A DNA stretch of 64,000 bases from Tomocerus qinae (taxonomy: Eukaryota; Arthropoda; Collembola; Entomobryomorpha; Tomoceridae). Numbering within the stretch: position 1 is the stretch's first letter; each line of letters begins with the position of its first letter. The stretch lies in the NCBI GenBank assembly GCA_020055645.1, contig CM034546.1, forward strand, positions 87,420,001 through 87,484,000, read 5' to 3'. The notes under the pieces were generated by a model. The model had not been told where the DNA came from, did not search any database, and saw nothing but the letters and a program-made list of their open reading frames with translations. The position numbers were made by a program, and so were the translations under genes. This document shows, one piece after another, positions 43,994-55,914 of this stretch.

Positions 43994-44750
43994 CAGGGTT
44001 GTGGGTCGGGTTTTTTATGGGTTGGGGTTTTTTGGGTTTTTTGGCAAAAAACCCACCCCGCTTTACTTAAAAAACCCCGGGTTTATTGGGTTTTTTACAA
44101 AACATACAAAAATGTGCACTACAGCTCAATCTAGATACGTAATACATACTAATTTCTATTCAAAAATGTAAACAAATGCATAATCAGGTGGAAACAAATA
44201 TAGCTTCTACACTTCTACGCGTAATTAATGTATCGTAATGTGAGGACTATAATAATATTAATTTTATGTATACTTTAGTCATTGCATTGTAAAGATTATG
44301 TTTATAATATTATTGTACTCATAATTTCATTTTATCACTTACATATTCATTACTGTAATGCTTTGCAATTAAAGCTTCAAATTAACAAAGGAATAATATC
44401 ATAAAGTCAATATAATCAGTAAAATATTATAATGCTTAATATTTCACTAGTTGTTATCAAACAGTAATAATAATATAGGTGTTCACAAAAATACTGCATT
44501 TGCTACGTTACAACATAAAATTAAACTTTTATGCTTTAATTTTTCTTTTCCTTCCGTAAGTAATAGTAGTTGACACGGTTGTTGTTGTTGTCAGCTGTAG
44601 TTTTCATATATGGTATAGTATAGGCTTGTATTTATACCTATAGTTATATAAAAAACCCTTAAACCCAAAAAACCCAAAAAACCCTAAAAAACCCAAAAAA
44701 CCCGCGGTCGAGGGTTTTTTCCTAAAAAACCCGGGTTTTTCGATACCTTG
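43994..44750. mobile_element. hAT-type non-autonomous element, TSD GTACAGTG
   Basis: GTACAGTG flanks both ends (43986-43993, 44751-44758). Terminal bases are CAGGGTTGTGGGTCGGG and CGATACCTTG. Subterminal runs of GGGTTTTTT and AAAAAACCC, including AAAAAACCCGGGTTTTT, make it a relative of 17150-17929. The AT-rich interior has no gene. Confidence 0.82.
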
Positions 44751-44910
44751 GTACAGTGCAATTAACTACATCTTACATATTATTATTGTGTAATAAGTAC
44801 ATTTGCATGGCCATGAATTGACCCTCCTCCTGACTTTCGCTAAACACTAAAGTGAAAATAATATACGATGGCTCATAGTAATGGTCTTATTTCTTTGCCT
44901 GTGTCATATG

Positions 44911-45049
44911 CAGGGCCGCAGCCAGAAAAAATTTCGGGAGGGGCACCAAGAAAAAATTTTTTGCGATTTTAAACAAAAATTTCTTTATTTTTCTCGATTT
45001 CGGGGGGGGGGGCACGTGCCCCGGTGCCCCCCCCTTCGCTGCGGCCCTG
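44911..45049. mobile_element. hAT-type MITE, TSD GTCATATG
   Basis: CAGGGCCGCAG...CTGCGGCCCTG, 139 bp, with GTCATATG at 44903-44910 and 45050-45057. Sister of 13684-13859: the two share 11 terminal bases, the AGAAAAAATTT/TTTTTCT subterminal motif and G/C homopolymer stems. Confidence 0.88.
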
Positions 45050-45057
45050 GTCATATG

Positions 45058-47630
45058 TCACACTGGCATGTAAGATAACAATTACGAACACTCTGGACGG
45101 AGTAAACAGAATGCAAGTGCAAAGGGGATTTCTTTATTGTTTTTGTATGGAGCAAAGATCGCTGTATGAGGTCATGTCACGCTGTTCTGTTCGGAGAAAT
45201 GCCGTGCCTCTTAGGGGACTGACGAAATTAAGTAGACTCCCTGCCTTTAGAAGAACACCCAGCTTTGATTCTCTACCTGTCTCTAATAAATATTAATAGG
45301 GACATAATGTCGACCGACCGTAGGCATTTTCTGAGGATTCCATCTGTTCAAAAGTGTATGACATCTCATCTGCACTGGACCTGATTCACTGTATATTGTT
45401 GGATGAGATGGGTTTTGACTGTGCTGGTCTTTGTAGCAAAACATATTGCAGGAGCCATGTTCCCAATGTCTCTGCAGCTTATCTCCATTTCCTTATCCTA
45501 GGCGATCTGCATGTCGCCATCCTTATCTACTTACCTATCTATATCTAACTATCTATTCCTAATACCTATCCCTAATTAATATATAAATCTTAGACTATAT
45601 CTGTGTACCTTAGCTAATTCCACCCACACCAAACACACTCACACAAAACCTATTATACGGAAGATATTGGTAAATCCGATTCATTCTGAATCTGACCAGG
45701 AGACAAAGTCCTGGTCAAATAAACATTCAGTCTCACAATTATTCTGTGCTATTTCACTCATCTCATTTACGCACTCAACCATACTTTCCTAACTACACAA
45801 TCATACCACAATTATACAGTGCATAACCCGTGTATTAGTCTTGCACAGGAGTGACCAGATTACTTCGTACACTCCGGGACTATAACCCACTTGACCATGC
45901 CCGAAACAGGTAAGCATGCTGAAGCTGCTTAGACAAGTCAGGAATGGAGAGAATCGAGACTCAGCAACTACGAGTGTTCGTTTACCTTCTACAATATGAA
46001 TTGGCATCCGAACTACCACATCGTTAAATTATTGGGAAGAGAAACTAACTATTAACTAGTCGTAAATAAGGCGCGCATTGTGCTAGTGGTAAATGGAGGG
46101 CGGTTGTGAGGATGATACACATATGTAACAGCAGAAGAGATAGATATATATAAGAAGGATAGGCGTTAGTGTAAATGGACTATAATCAATTTCCAGAGCG
46201 CATCTGTCTTGACAACCCTTGTCTTCCGCAATGATTTACATCGGCTATAATTTTTCACATACGCGATACGATAACTTGAAAAGAAATACTGCATCCCATT
46301 TACATTACTACATGTCTCATATACAGAGAGCATAGATATATAATATATACTATATCACACAACGAGAGAGATGGAGAGAGATAAATGCATAGAAGAGTAC
46401 TATAATTCAGAGAACCTTGTCCTTTATGCCACCAGATAACTAGAACTATATGTACTCTATAATATTTAGCCTAATATCGATGAGAATCTATAGATAACTA
46501 ATATTAGAATAAAAATGGGTATAGTAGGGTATAGTGAAGTGAGTGTGGTGTGTCGTTGGAGTGTGTCGGAGGAAACCGCAAGAGATGAAATAGTGAGACA
46601 GCGGGAGGCCTTATGATGCCCTCCTGCCCTGACAAAAGCTCAGCAAGAACCCCCATGACTCTTTGTCAGACTGACAATGCAGTCGACATTTGCTGTTGGC
46701 ACTGAGACATCCTTCACACTCCAGGTGTCATGTTCGGCTTCACTTTCCTTCATAGCAACAAACCAGCCTAAATTATCACTAGCATTACGTATACCTTTTC
46801 TATGGATTGGATGGATCTGTCTTCCTACTATTACTATTATGTCTATGTACTACATAGAGATATGAGAGAGGTAGGTAAATAGGCAGCCATTCGTCTAGCT
46901 CAGCTTTATTATCAAAATACTTGACACTCTAATTACACACAGATATAATAGCATATTGTTACAATTTACTGATGACTGAGTGACATTCAATCAATGGACG
47001 TGAAACTGGAACACACGGATATTCATCTCCTCACATCACCTAACGTCATCAACGTAATCCAAAACTCACAACCCACTATTTTACTTTTTCTCTCTCACTT
47101 CCATTTTACTTCTCCTTTTCATATACCGTATTTTCCGAACTAATTCACCCTGTTCAAAATAGTTGACCCCCTCCAGGTCAACTATTATATTTTCACGTTT
47201 ACAAGTGCCTTCAAATATTAGTTGACCCTCTTCGAAATAATTGACCCCGTCCTTTGTATAGTTGGAGATGATATGACGTACTCATACTAGTATACATATA
47301 GTTGAGTATTTGCATGGAAAATATGATGTGGAAACTAGGATTTACTCATGATTATTATAAGGTAAAATGCAATCGCTGCAGGTTAGCTTAAGTCACGATA
47401 CAATCATTTTAGTGAAAATGTCCCCCACAGAAGGTCGTATCTAAACTACCCTTAAACCAGTAAAATACAATTTTCTCATTCGGGATAAATAAGATAGGTG
47501 ATTATACAATACAATTTTAGCGAACTAAACGGTATGTAAATAAAGTAGCAGCAGCATAATTCAATATTTCCCAAAGTTTAGACTTCGAGAACTAAATTAG
47601 TGAAGGCAAAAATGAGAGTGCAACCAGGGC
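45058..47630. other. Non-coding or decayed repeat DNA, unassigned
   Basis: No gene could be supported. A short frame at 45110-45296 (NRMQVQRGFLYC) faintly resembles the region after the LINE reverse transcriptase, but nothing continues it. 45500-45760, 46060-46640 and 46660-46900 have the look of retroelement LTR or leader DNA without paired ends. At 47140-47260 AATTGACCCC-type motifs recur, with a CCGTATTTTCCGAACTAATT start resembling a Tigger-like subterminus. Confidence 0.3.
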
Positions 47631-47765
47631 CGGAAAAAATTGGGGGGGGGGGGGCAACCGGGGCGATGGCACCGGGCATCAAGCTCAAGGGGGCAGCAAA
47701 AAGGCACGAAAAAAATAATTTTTTCCACACATTTGCAAGATGTATTAGTATTCCAAAGAAACTAT
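47631..47765. mobile_element. hAT-like element, one end only
   Basis: CAGGGCCGGAAAAAATT followed by a 13-base G-run and GGGCAACCGGGGC resembles the CAGGGCC family. No 3' TIR or target duplication was found. Confidence 0.4.
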
Positions 47766-47949
47766 AATAACAAAGAACTTCTCGGCTCGAGCACCACTAA
47801 TTAGTTTATTTCCTTTTATTATCAATCACGCAATTCGATTTTAACGTATTGTTTCTAACAATGATCATTATTGAGGGAATTTTTTTCTCAGAATCCGAAT
47901 ACTTTCTGTTGTTAATAGGTAGGTAAACACCTACATAATTTCTGTTGTC

Positions 47950-48430
47950 TCTGTCTACCTGTCCGTTAATCCCTGTGCACGATAATTTTCAAACGGTTTG
48001 AGCTTGGCACTTCAAATTTTCATAGTAGTTTATTCTTGAAGTAAAATGTAAACCAGAATTCGTAAATGAGTAAGATCGGTCACACCCCTTGACCGGAGAA
48101 GTGGTCTCAAATCAAATTTTACTAAAAATCGACGTAACTTTGGTTCTCGTTATCATACAACGTCGTGTAAAAGCTTGTTCGACAGCTGACATGATTTGCC
48201 ACATTGCTGAACAACTTCTAGCCTTCCCCTGTTAGGGGAAGCGGATGCGAAATTGAAAATAATTTCCGTTCTTTCCATACGAAGTCGAGCAATAGCAATA
48301 GCTCAATGGAAAGGTTAGTTATAACCTTCCCCTATGACAGGGGAAGTATGGGTAAAAAACTTAAAGTAATGGAAACTCGTTGTAAATTCCGTTATATTTA
48401 TCTTACAAAGTCGTGCAATAGCTTGTTAGA
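47950..48430 (+). repeat. CTGTC-type dispersed repeat with tandem tail
   Basis: TCTGTCTACCTGTCCGTTAA, CGATAATTTTCAAACGGTTT, ATTCGTAAATGAGTAAGATC and then units with CCTTCCCCTGTTAGGGGAAG, matching 13190-14010 in motif order. Confidence 0.65.
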
Positions 48431-48563
48431 AAGCAAAAAATAACTAATAACAATTGGAACCGAAATACACTATATTTGGCATTGTACGTTTCTTTAAGGT
48501 ATGATATAGCGATACAATTCTCATATTAACAAATTTGGGGATTTCATTTTCCTCTCAAACCAA

Positions 48564-48800
48564 GGCTGCAGTGAGGTGGGCATTGTGGGCAAATGCCCCC
48601 ACCGAAATCTGAGAAAAAGGGACATTTTTTCTCAAAATACCAAAAAAAATTCGCGTTTTTAGGAGATTTTTAGGCTATTTTAGATTTATTTTAGAAAAAA
48701 CAAGCCAAAATTTTTCGTAAGTATATGAATATGAAGTCATTGCCTCCTCCGAAATCGACTTCTAAATATCTCTAAAATACCGTCTCAACCTCAACCCAAA
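48564..48800. mobile_element. Diverged hAT-like element end
   Basis: CAAGGCTGCAGTGAGGTGGG with a GGGCAAATGCCCCC hairpin and CCGAAATC resembles the start of 44911-45049, but no right end was identified. Confidence 0.35.
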
Positions 48801-49019
48801 CGGCTTTCAAACCTTTATAAGGTTCATTTACACTGAAACCTTATTTGACTATCTTTGCTATTAGCAGCTGTGCTGTTAATAGCACAGTTATTGTTATTAT
48901 ATAAATATAGTTATGTACCTACTGGGTAATTTTTGGTTCCATAAGAACCATGTCTAAGACTTTTTGGTTTGTTATCTACTAAAATAACATAAATTAACCT
49001 TTCTGTTAAAAAACAATGC

Positions 49020-49500
49020 ATTTCGGAAACTATAAAAGGAATCCGAATTGCATTGTTCGACACACTTGCCTTCCCTCAGCTAACTGAACAAGTAGCACTT
49101 CCCTATTAGCTGATCAAGCTATTTCCTTCAACTGTCCAAGTTGGCCCTCTGCTCGTCTTAGCGACATCGCACTGTCCCAAGTGTGACATCATCCTCTGCG
49201 GAAGAGGTCAACGGTCACTGTCCAAGTGTCATCGTCGCTGTCCAGTCATCCCCTCCGGTTGTCACTGTCCCAGCAGCAACTGACCAAGTTGTAAGTCCCC
49301 TTTACTCTGTATTCTGTAGTTGTACTTAGTTTGTATTCCAGTATTATTAGTATTAAGGAGTTTGTCTGAGGGCCGTTGCTTAATCGGTACACATAGAAAC
49401 TCCAATTCTCAATTCATACATTGAATTGTTATCATTGTATGTAAAGTCACTTTGACTTGACTGTTTCTTTATTTGAGAATATATACATATGTCTAATACC
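49020..49500 (+). promoter_or_regulatory. Candidate retroelement leader or LTR with TATA box
   Basis: TATAAAAG at 49031-49038 is followed by a C/T-rich transcribed-looking leader with CTGTCCAAGT repeats and GT-rich DNA, about 900 bases before the first ORF (49932). I could not find a second copy to define an LTR; the right copy would lie beyond the window if this is one element with the gag at 63167. Confidence 0.35.
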
Positions 49501-49931
49501 TATAACGACTTTGGCTTATCGTTATCTTATTTCTCGTGAGCTCGAGCTCGCTCGACTCACTTTGCATATACTAATTAGCATACACCAACTCACCTTAACC
49601 TAGCACTATTTACTTAGTTGATAGATATAGCATACAGTAATACCTATAACAGACTCAACTAATCTTATCTCTTTCTCGACTCGCGACTTCGATCGTCCGA
49701 GTCTTATCTAGCATTTGAATAATCCTAATCTGCCTATGCGCACTCACTCTAACCTATTAATATTTACTTAGCCATTTTCTCATAGCTTTTAGATGCATCC
49801 TTAGTAATATTGGCCTAACAGTATATCTTATATACCTATCCTAAGCTATATTACATATTGGCTCTCCGGCGTTATATAAATATTAGGCTGCTTCTAATTG
49901 CTATTTTATAATGTTGTGCTTATAGAAAATC

Positions 49932-50650
49932 ATGGCTTCTTCATCTCGTAACACTACTGACAACTCTGAATTTGGATATCAGATACCGGCTACCTTATCT
50001 AGTGATACTAGTGATCAGGATACGTCTTCGGTACATTAATCCATATGTTTCTATTTGTCTGTCTGTCTATAATCTTAGGGTTTTTTTCTTAAATCTATAG
50101 CTATACTTTATACTAAAATTAGGACTCCGACTCCTCCAGCAGTTCTGACTCTTCGGTAGTAATTGTAGACGAGTTTCCATCCCGTAAAAGGAAACGAAGT
50201 CCGTCACCTGCCATCTCTGAGTCTTCTACACGTAGCATTTCATCTAGTAACTCATCAGTATCTCGTCAATCTCATAGAATTAACGACTTTGACAGCTCTG
50301 ATTCTAATGCTACTACTTACAGAGAGAATAACCCTCCACCTAGGCCTTATCCTGGATTCACCATTCCTACACTAAATTTACCTTCATTTTCATTTGAGAC
50401 TGTATTTGCTGATTACTTCCACACTTTGCCTGCATTACCGATTGCTCTCACTGAAATTATAATAGCTCAAAAGGAATTGTATTGTTCTCGTCATGACCCT
50501 AAAATTTTACAGCTCTGTTGGCACTTTTTAGCACGATTACAAGTAATTTACTGGTACAATAATCAGAATAGATATTCTTTGTCCGTTAATGGTAGGCATA
50601 TTACAGATCGAAATTCTGGTTATGTAGTGTATATTGCCTATACTCATTAA
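49932..50650 (+). CDS. Unrecognised 208-residue protein, spliced, Ser-rich N-terminus
   Basis: Exon 1 (49932-50030) and exon 2 (50123-50650) join in phase 0 across a 92-bp intron (GTACAT ... AAATTAG), giving 208 residues. The N-terminal 100 residues are Ser/Asp-rich with a basic patch (RKRKRSPSP) that could be a nuclear signal. The C-terminal half is a compact, aromatic-rich region (FETVFADYFHTLPALPIALT, CWHFLARLQVIYWYNNQNRY, GYVVYIAYTH). Without splicing the frame closes after three codons. It follows the TATA-containing leader and precedes other small ORFs, so it may be an accessory ORF of a retroelement. No family recognised. Confidence 0.5.
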
Positions 50651-50715
50651 AATTGAAATAAATTGTTACACTGTTTGTGTTCACCAGAAATTAATTATAT
50701 GCTTTTGCTTACATT

Positions 50716-50862
50716 ATGCCATTATTACCTCAAGCACTTGAAAATTTAGTAATATTAGTACAAAATATAAATTGGAATTCATATCCGAGCTTTGAAAGGG
50801 GAGTACCGGGTTTCACTGGGCACATTGGCCTAGGTCAATTGAATTTTGAAAAAATTCCATGA
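50716..50862 (+). CDS. Possible 48-residue ORF
   Basis: ATG at 50716, 66 bases after the preceding stop, encodes 48 residues starting MPLLPQALENLVILVQNINW. The tail may run into unrelated DNA. Kept only because of its spacing to the upstream ORF. Confidence 0.25.
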   Translation: MPLLPQALENLVILVQNINWNSYPSFERGVPGFTGHIGLGQLNFEKIP

Positions 50863-51269
50863 AAATCAAATGGGACATGGGTGGGCCTGAGAATTTTAAC
50901 GAAAATTGCTTAAATTGTCGTAGTAACTGTGTATTATGCAAAAAGAATTAATTGGCTAAGATCCTCCATAATCCATTATGATACTCCTCCGCTAATAATT
51001 CCAAGGTGATTAGGTGATTAGAGCAAATTGAGTTGATGGAGGGAGGATATGAGCCATGGGTAAAATAATCCAGGTGGACCGGAGTTAAAGTTTTACTCCG
51101 AACATGTAGACCCTCAACCCTCTGAGTGTCTCAACCCTTGGCGGTCCATAGAAAAATTATGCTCTTAATGTTAATGTTACTTGAATCGAAAACTTGTGAA
51201 CAACCTACATCTGAACCTAAACCGTATGCTGCCACGCGCAAAGAAAACACTGTAGCAAAGTCAGTTTTC
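50863..51269. other. Non-coding stretch
   Basis: Nothing recognisable; short CCCTCAACCCTCTGAGTG repeats near 51110. Confidence 0.35.
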
Positions 51270-52460
51270 GGATATTTTCGAGTATTTCCGAAACTTTTCG
51301 AGTATTTTCGAAACTTATCGAGTGTTTTCGAAACTTTTCGAGTGTTTTCGAAACTTTTCGAGTGTTTTCGAGTATTTCCGAAACTTTTCGAAACTTTCGA
51401 AGTATTTTCGAGCATTTTCGAGTATTTCCGAAACTTTCGAAGTATTTTCGAGCATTTTCGAAACTTTCGAAGTATTTTCGAATATTTTCGAGTATCTCCG
51501 AAACCAGGCATACAGAAAATATAATTTTACGGAAACCTCATTACCGGGCAGGCAAAAAATCGATTGCCGGGCGGGCAGCGCTTTGCGTTGCCTGCCCGGT
51601 AACCGATTTTTTTCCAGGCCGTAATTTTATAAAACCTACGGCAAGCCGTAACTGAAGCTCGCCTGAGTAAAGGGGACCGTGTACACATTTTTTGGTGGAA
51701 TAATAATAGAAATAGATTTAATTTGATTAGTAAAATTTTATTCAAATTAGTTCAATATTAATCTATTTTGATTTAAATAGATTAATGTTGACTATTTAAA
51801 TCAACAGAAAATCAAAATAAACAAAATATCTAAATTGATTAATATGGAGTATAAACATCAAAGGAAAATCAAAATCTTAAATTCGGTCGAAGTGGCATTT
51901 AATATTTTATACTATCACGCTAACAATCGGTAGGAAGGACAATTGAACTTCTAATGTCCATCTAATGCCATATTTTCATTTTGACTATTAAAATGAAGAC
52001 AAAGTGAGCGCGCGGCATTTCAGCAACCTATGGACCAATGTGGCCCATTTTTAATAGGCTTTGTAACAGGTCCATATGCAATGTTTTTGCCAAGTTTAGT
52101 TGAAATGCATCAATGTCTTCAAAAGCTATCGTGTAAACGGACGGACGGACTGTGCGATTCTATAAGCTGCCTTTTCAGGCGAGCTAAAAAGACGCACAGG
52201 CAGCGGGAAGCGCTTCCCGGCTGAACACATTTTATATTAACAAATGTGGACTTGCGGACCCTAGCCCTAACGTAGTTGCCGGGCAGGCAACAATTTTTGG
52301 CTGCCCTAACCAGCTTTTTGCCTCCCCGAAAAGGGAAGCCCAAAATATTTTGGTTACCGCACAGGAAAAACATTTTCTGTATGCCTGTCCGAAGCTTATC
52401 GAGTATTTCCGAAACTTTTCGATTCCATTCAAGTATTTCCGAAACTTTTGACGAAGTTTT
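51270..52460. repeat. Minisatellite TTTTCGAGTATTTTCGAAAC, split by an insertion
   Basis: Irregular units of about 20 bp built from TTTTCGAGTATTTCCGAAAC at 51270-51504 and again at 52396-52460. The ORFs in this array are all driven by the repeat. Confidence 0.75.
51505..52387. mobile_element. hAT-type non-autonomous element in a minisatellite
   Basis: CAGGCATACAGAAAAT and its exact complement ATTTTCTGTATGCCTG form 16-bp TIRs. The flanks TCCGAAAC and TCCGAAGC (7 of 8 identical) are target copies taken from the minisatellite. The interior has CCGGGCAGGCAA-type palindromes. A stretch containing AGCTCGCCTGAGTAAAGG (about 51655) recurs at about 52602 outside the element. Confidence 0.78.
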
Positions 52461-52774
52461 AATCAATAAAAATTTACGAGTATTTATGAAACTTTTGTAA
52501 CAGTTTTAATTATTTAATACTTCTCGAGTATTTCTGTTTTAACTCATCGTATCTGATGAATTTTAGTCTTACAAAGCATAAAAACCTACAGCAAGCCGTA
52601 AAAGAAGCTCGCCTGAGTAAAGGTTAACGTGTACACATTTTGGTAGACGAAAAGAACTCGCACGTAACACAAAACCGAACGTATGGATTTTAATCTAACT
52701 TTCAGAATTGAGTCTTTATATATGTAGCTACGACATATTAAAAATTCAGACATTGATATTATGAGGAAACGAAG
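52461..52774. other. Non-coding, partial copy of element-internal sequence
   Basis: 52588-52650 repeats GAAGCTCGCCTGAGTAAAGG and GTGTACACATTTT from 51655-51700 in the same orientation; otherwise featureless. Confidence 0.4.
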
Positions 52775-53500
52775 CTATATTATTTGAAAAATCAACAAAA
52801 AATCAAAATTGATAATTGTTGATTAGGAAAATCAACAAAAAACTAAAATTGATAATAGTTGATTAAGAAAATCAACAGAAAATCAAAATTGATAATTGTT
52901 GATTGGGAAAATCAACAGAAAATCAAAATTGATAATTGTTGATTGGGAAAATCAACAGAAAATCAAAATTGATAATTGTTGATTAGGAAAATCAGCAGAA
53001 AATTAAAATTGATTACTGTTGACTATGAAAATAAACAGAAAATCAAAACTAATTAATGTTGACTATGAAAATCCACAGAAAATTAATATTGATTACTGTT
53101 GACTATGAAAATCAACAGACAATCAAAACTGATTAATGTTGACTATGAAAATCAACAGAAATTTGATTATCATAATCAATACAAAATCAAAATTTATTAA
53201 TATTGACTATTAAAATCAACAGAAATTTGATTATCATAATCAATACAAAATCAAAATATATTAATATTGACTATCAAAATCATACATAATGAAAATATAT
53301 GAATATTGACTATCAGAGTCAATACATAATGAAAAAATAATATTGACTACTAAAGTCAATATATAATGAAAATATATTTATATTGACTACTAAAGTCAAT
53401 ACATAATGAAAATATATTAATATTGACTATTTAAGTCAATATATAATGAAAATATATTTATATTGACTACTAAAGTCAATACATAATGAAAATAAATTAA
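52775..53500. repeat. Minisatellite, unit about 40 bp, changing along its length
   Basis: About 18 units. The left part uses AAAATCAACAGAAAATCAAA with ATTGATAATTGTTGATTGGG. The middle has TGTTGACTATGAAAATCAAC, and the right part ATTGACTACTAAAGTCAATA with CATAATGAAAATATATT. The gradual change shows sequential local homogenisation. Fragments also lie at 51730-51860. Confidence 0.85.
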
Positions 53501-53904
53501 TGCACAGAACTGCACAGAACGGTAAGCACCAGTTGAAACACTAGAGGCGTCTTGGGGTGGGAATTGTCCACTGAATCAGCCAACCTGATTGCCAAGTACT
53601 AAACAGTACAGCAACCTTGGTTTGTTTTGTGCTTGTAATGAAGTAATGCTATCCAAGCAAAAAAGTGCATATAGCAACGCATAATACACTATGTATCAGT
53701 ACTTTTTATGGCCAAATGCCTTTACTTGTGGTGTCATCCACTAAAAATTATGACATTTTATTTTTAAAAATCAATATCTCACGAACAAAAAAAAACAACA
53801 TTTTTGAGACTCATTTTGTGTATTCAAAAACGGTTGTTCTAAATATCCTGAGATTTTGGGCTCTCTCGGTTTATGGGCCCAGTGCGTTTTTTAAAGAAAA
53901 CCAT

Positions 53905-54024
53905 ATGAAAGTTGAATTGAGTACTAAATTACATGTTAAAAGCGATAGTGGTTTCAACCGAATATTTCATAAACGAAAAAAACAACATTTACCAGATTCA
54001 AATATGTTATTAAGCATTAACTAA
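53905..54024 (+). CDS. Possible 39-residue basic ORF
   Basis: ATG at 53905 encodes 39 residues with a basic stretch (FHKRKKQHLPDS), ending three bases before the next ORF start. The tight spacing suggests polycistronic retroelement ORFs, but length alone gives little support. Confidence 0.3.
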   Translation: MKVELSTKLHVKSDSGFNRIFHKRKKQHLPDSNMLLSIN

Positions 54025-54027
54025 ACT

Positions 54028-54240
54028 ATGCGTCTTCAAAATTTGGATGCTCTAACTTCATGGGCCCAGTGTCAAATATCCAATTGTAATAATGTGCTCT
54101 TATACGGTTCTCCCCTTTATTCTTTATATTCATATGAATTCTGGCAAAACTTAGTTGGCAATTGGTATTTAAATCAAACTCACTTTGTTTTGTCAGATGA
54201 TCATTCTACCTTAGTATACTACGTTCCAAGTATTGACGCT
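54028..54240 (+). pseudogene. Small ORF interrupted by the palindromic element
   Basis: ATG at 54028 opens 71 codons (SWAQCQISNCNNVLLYGSPL, EFWQNLVGNWYLNQTHFVL) up to the insertion point. Beyond the 8.84-kb element the same frame resumes at 63087 and stops at 63114-63116, 51 bases before the gag start. With one copy of the 6-bp target removed the frame is continuous, so the pre-insertion protein had 80 residues. Family unknown; the position directly before gag suggests an accessory ORF of the same retroelement. Confidence 0.6.
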
Positions 54241-55914
54241 AGTAGGTACTGCAGGGGTGCCAGACGCTCAAAATCTATTATTAGCCTGGGTTTTCATACT
54301 CAACGTTGTTTAGGGTGGAATGTCATGCTCAAAAATTTATTATAAGCCTGAGTATCATACCCAAACCTAACTCTTACGCTTGGATAGTAGCAACCATAGC
54401 CTAAGGCAGCTGTAGAAATACAGGTACTAACCTGGCTCTTACGCTTGGATAGTAGCAACCATCCCCAATTGGAATTTATTAATATATCATTCACAATTTA
54501 TGCTTACATATAATTAACGTCGTACAATATAGGTATATCATATTCATATATGCCTATCTATAAGGGTGATTAATATCTAATTACTATAAAATATAATAAA
54601 TGACAAGGCAAATTGGATCAATACTCAACGATAATGATGAAGGCTAATGTGTGTAGACACGTCCTGATAATAATATTAATTTTATAATTTTAATTAAATA
54701 GAAACAAAGTGTACACACATACAGACACGATAGTGTCAACCAAATTATATTAATTAATTATTATTGATGGTCGATTATTGGTTATTAAGTGTTAAGACGA
54801 ACAAATTATTTTAAAATTTCGCATGGATTTTGCTAAGAATAAAGTACTGTTCATATATAAAACTTTTGCTTGATTAGAGAGACCAATAATCTGGATTGTA
54901 ATTAGTCGGTGGTCAGGCGTTAATTGAAATCCTTAGTATACAATAAATTATATTAAATGTTAAATTATATTAAATTATATTAAACCGCAACAACAATCGC
55001 AACAACCGCACTATCAACCGCTGAAATTTCATCAACAACTGTATCAAATACTGTATCAACAGTGTTATTTACTTGTTATTTTATTGATGTTATGTGCATT
55101 TAGCAAAATAATTTTAAAAGTACACTCGAAAACAAAGTTGTATATCCCTGAGACTACATGTGCTTATGTCATGTACACTCCAATGTCTAGATAGTCAGAA
55201 TAGTAGCCTGTGACAGTTTATTAATAAATCATTGAATGTTTAAATGTATTTTCAAAGTAAGTGTCAGATTATGTGTACATCGCATGCCTATCTATAAAAA
55301 TTGAATGTCAGTAACGATAACATATAATAAACAATAAGCTAAACTATATCCCTTATAGTGTATATCCCTTAGAGTACTTATATTTGATGAACATAATGAA
55401 GGGATATGGAAAGGGGTTAAATACAATGGTATGTAGTGGACAGGGAAGGTACCTGTAAAGATGTATTGCAACATTATACAGACATACACATTTCAGTACT
55501 ATGGAAATACAACATCCAGGTAATGGAAATAAGTTATTTCCTAAACTGGAGTACGTTTGAAACAAAAGAGTTGCTATGACCTTTAGTCAAAAAATCCTTT
55601 CTCAGAAAGGGATTAACATAACTTTTTTTAAAGTTAGTTTCAACTTACGCACCTTATATTTTAATTCTACGACGGTCTTTACTAAGAATATTTTTGTTAT
55701 TAACCATGTGTGATAATAATTCTCACTCTGAGGTAGTAATACAAGTGCAGGTCAGAAATTTAACTCGTGTGATCGTTTAACTTGTATTCATTATTGCTAT
55801 AGATTATATAAATAGATATTATGTGTCAGACATTAGCCTAATTCTTGTACTTAAATAGGAACTATCATACCGCAATGTGAAACTTTTTTCTAATATGTTG
55901 CAAATTTATGACTA

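Noticed and set aside
54300..54494. Duplicated 64-codon ORF shared with 62827-63021
   Set aside because: It is the same DNA in two inverted arms; identity follows from the palindrome and not from protein conservation.
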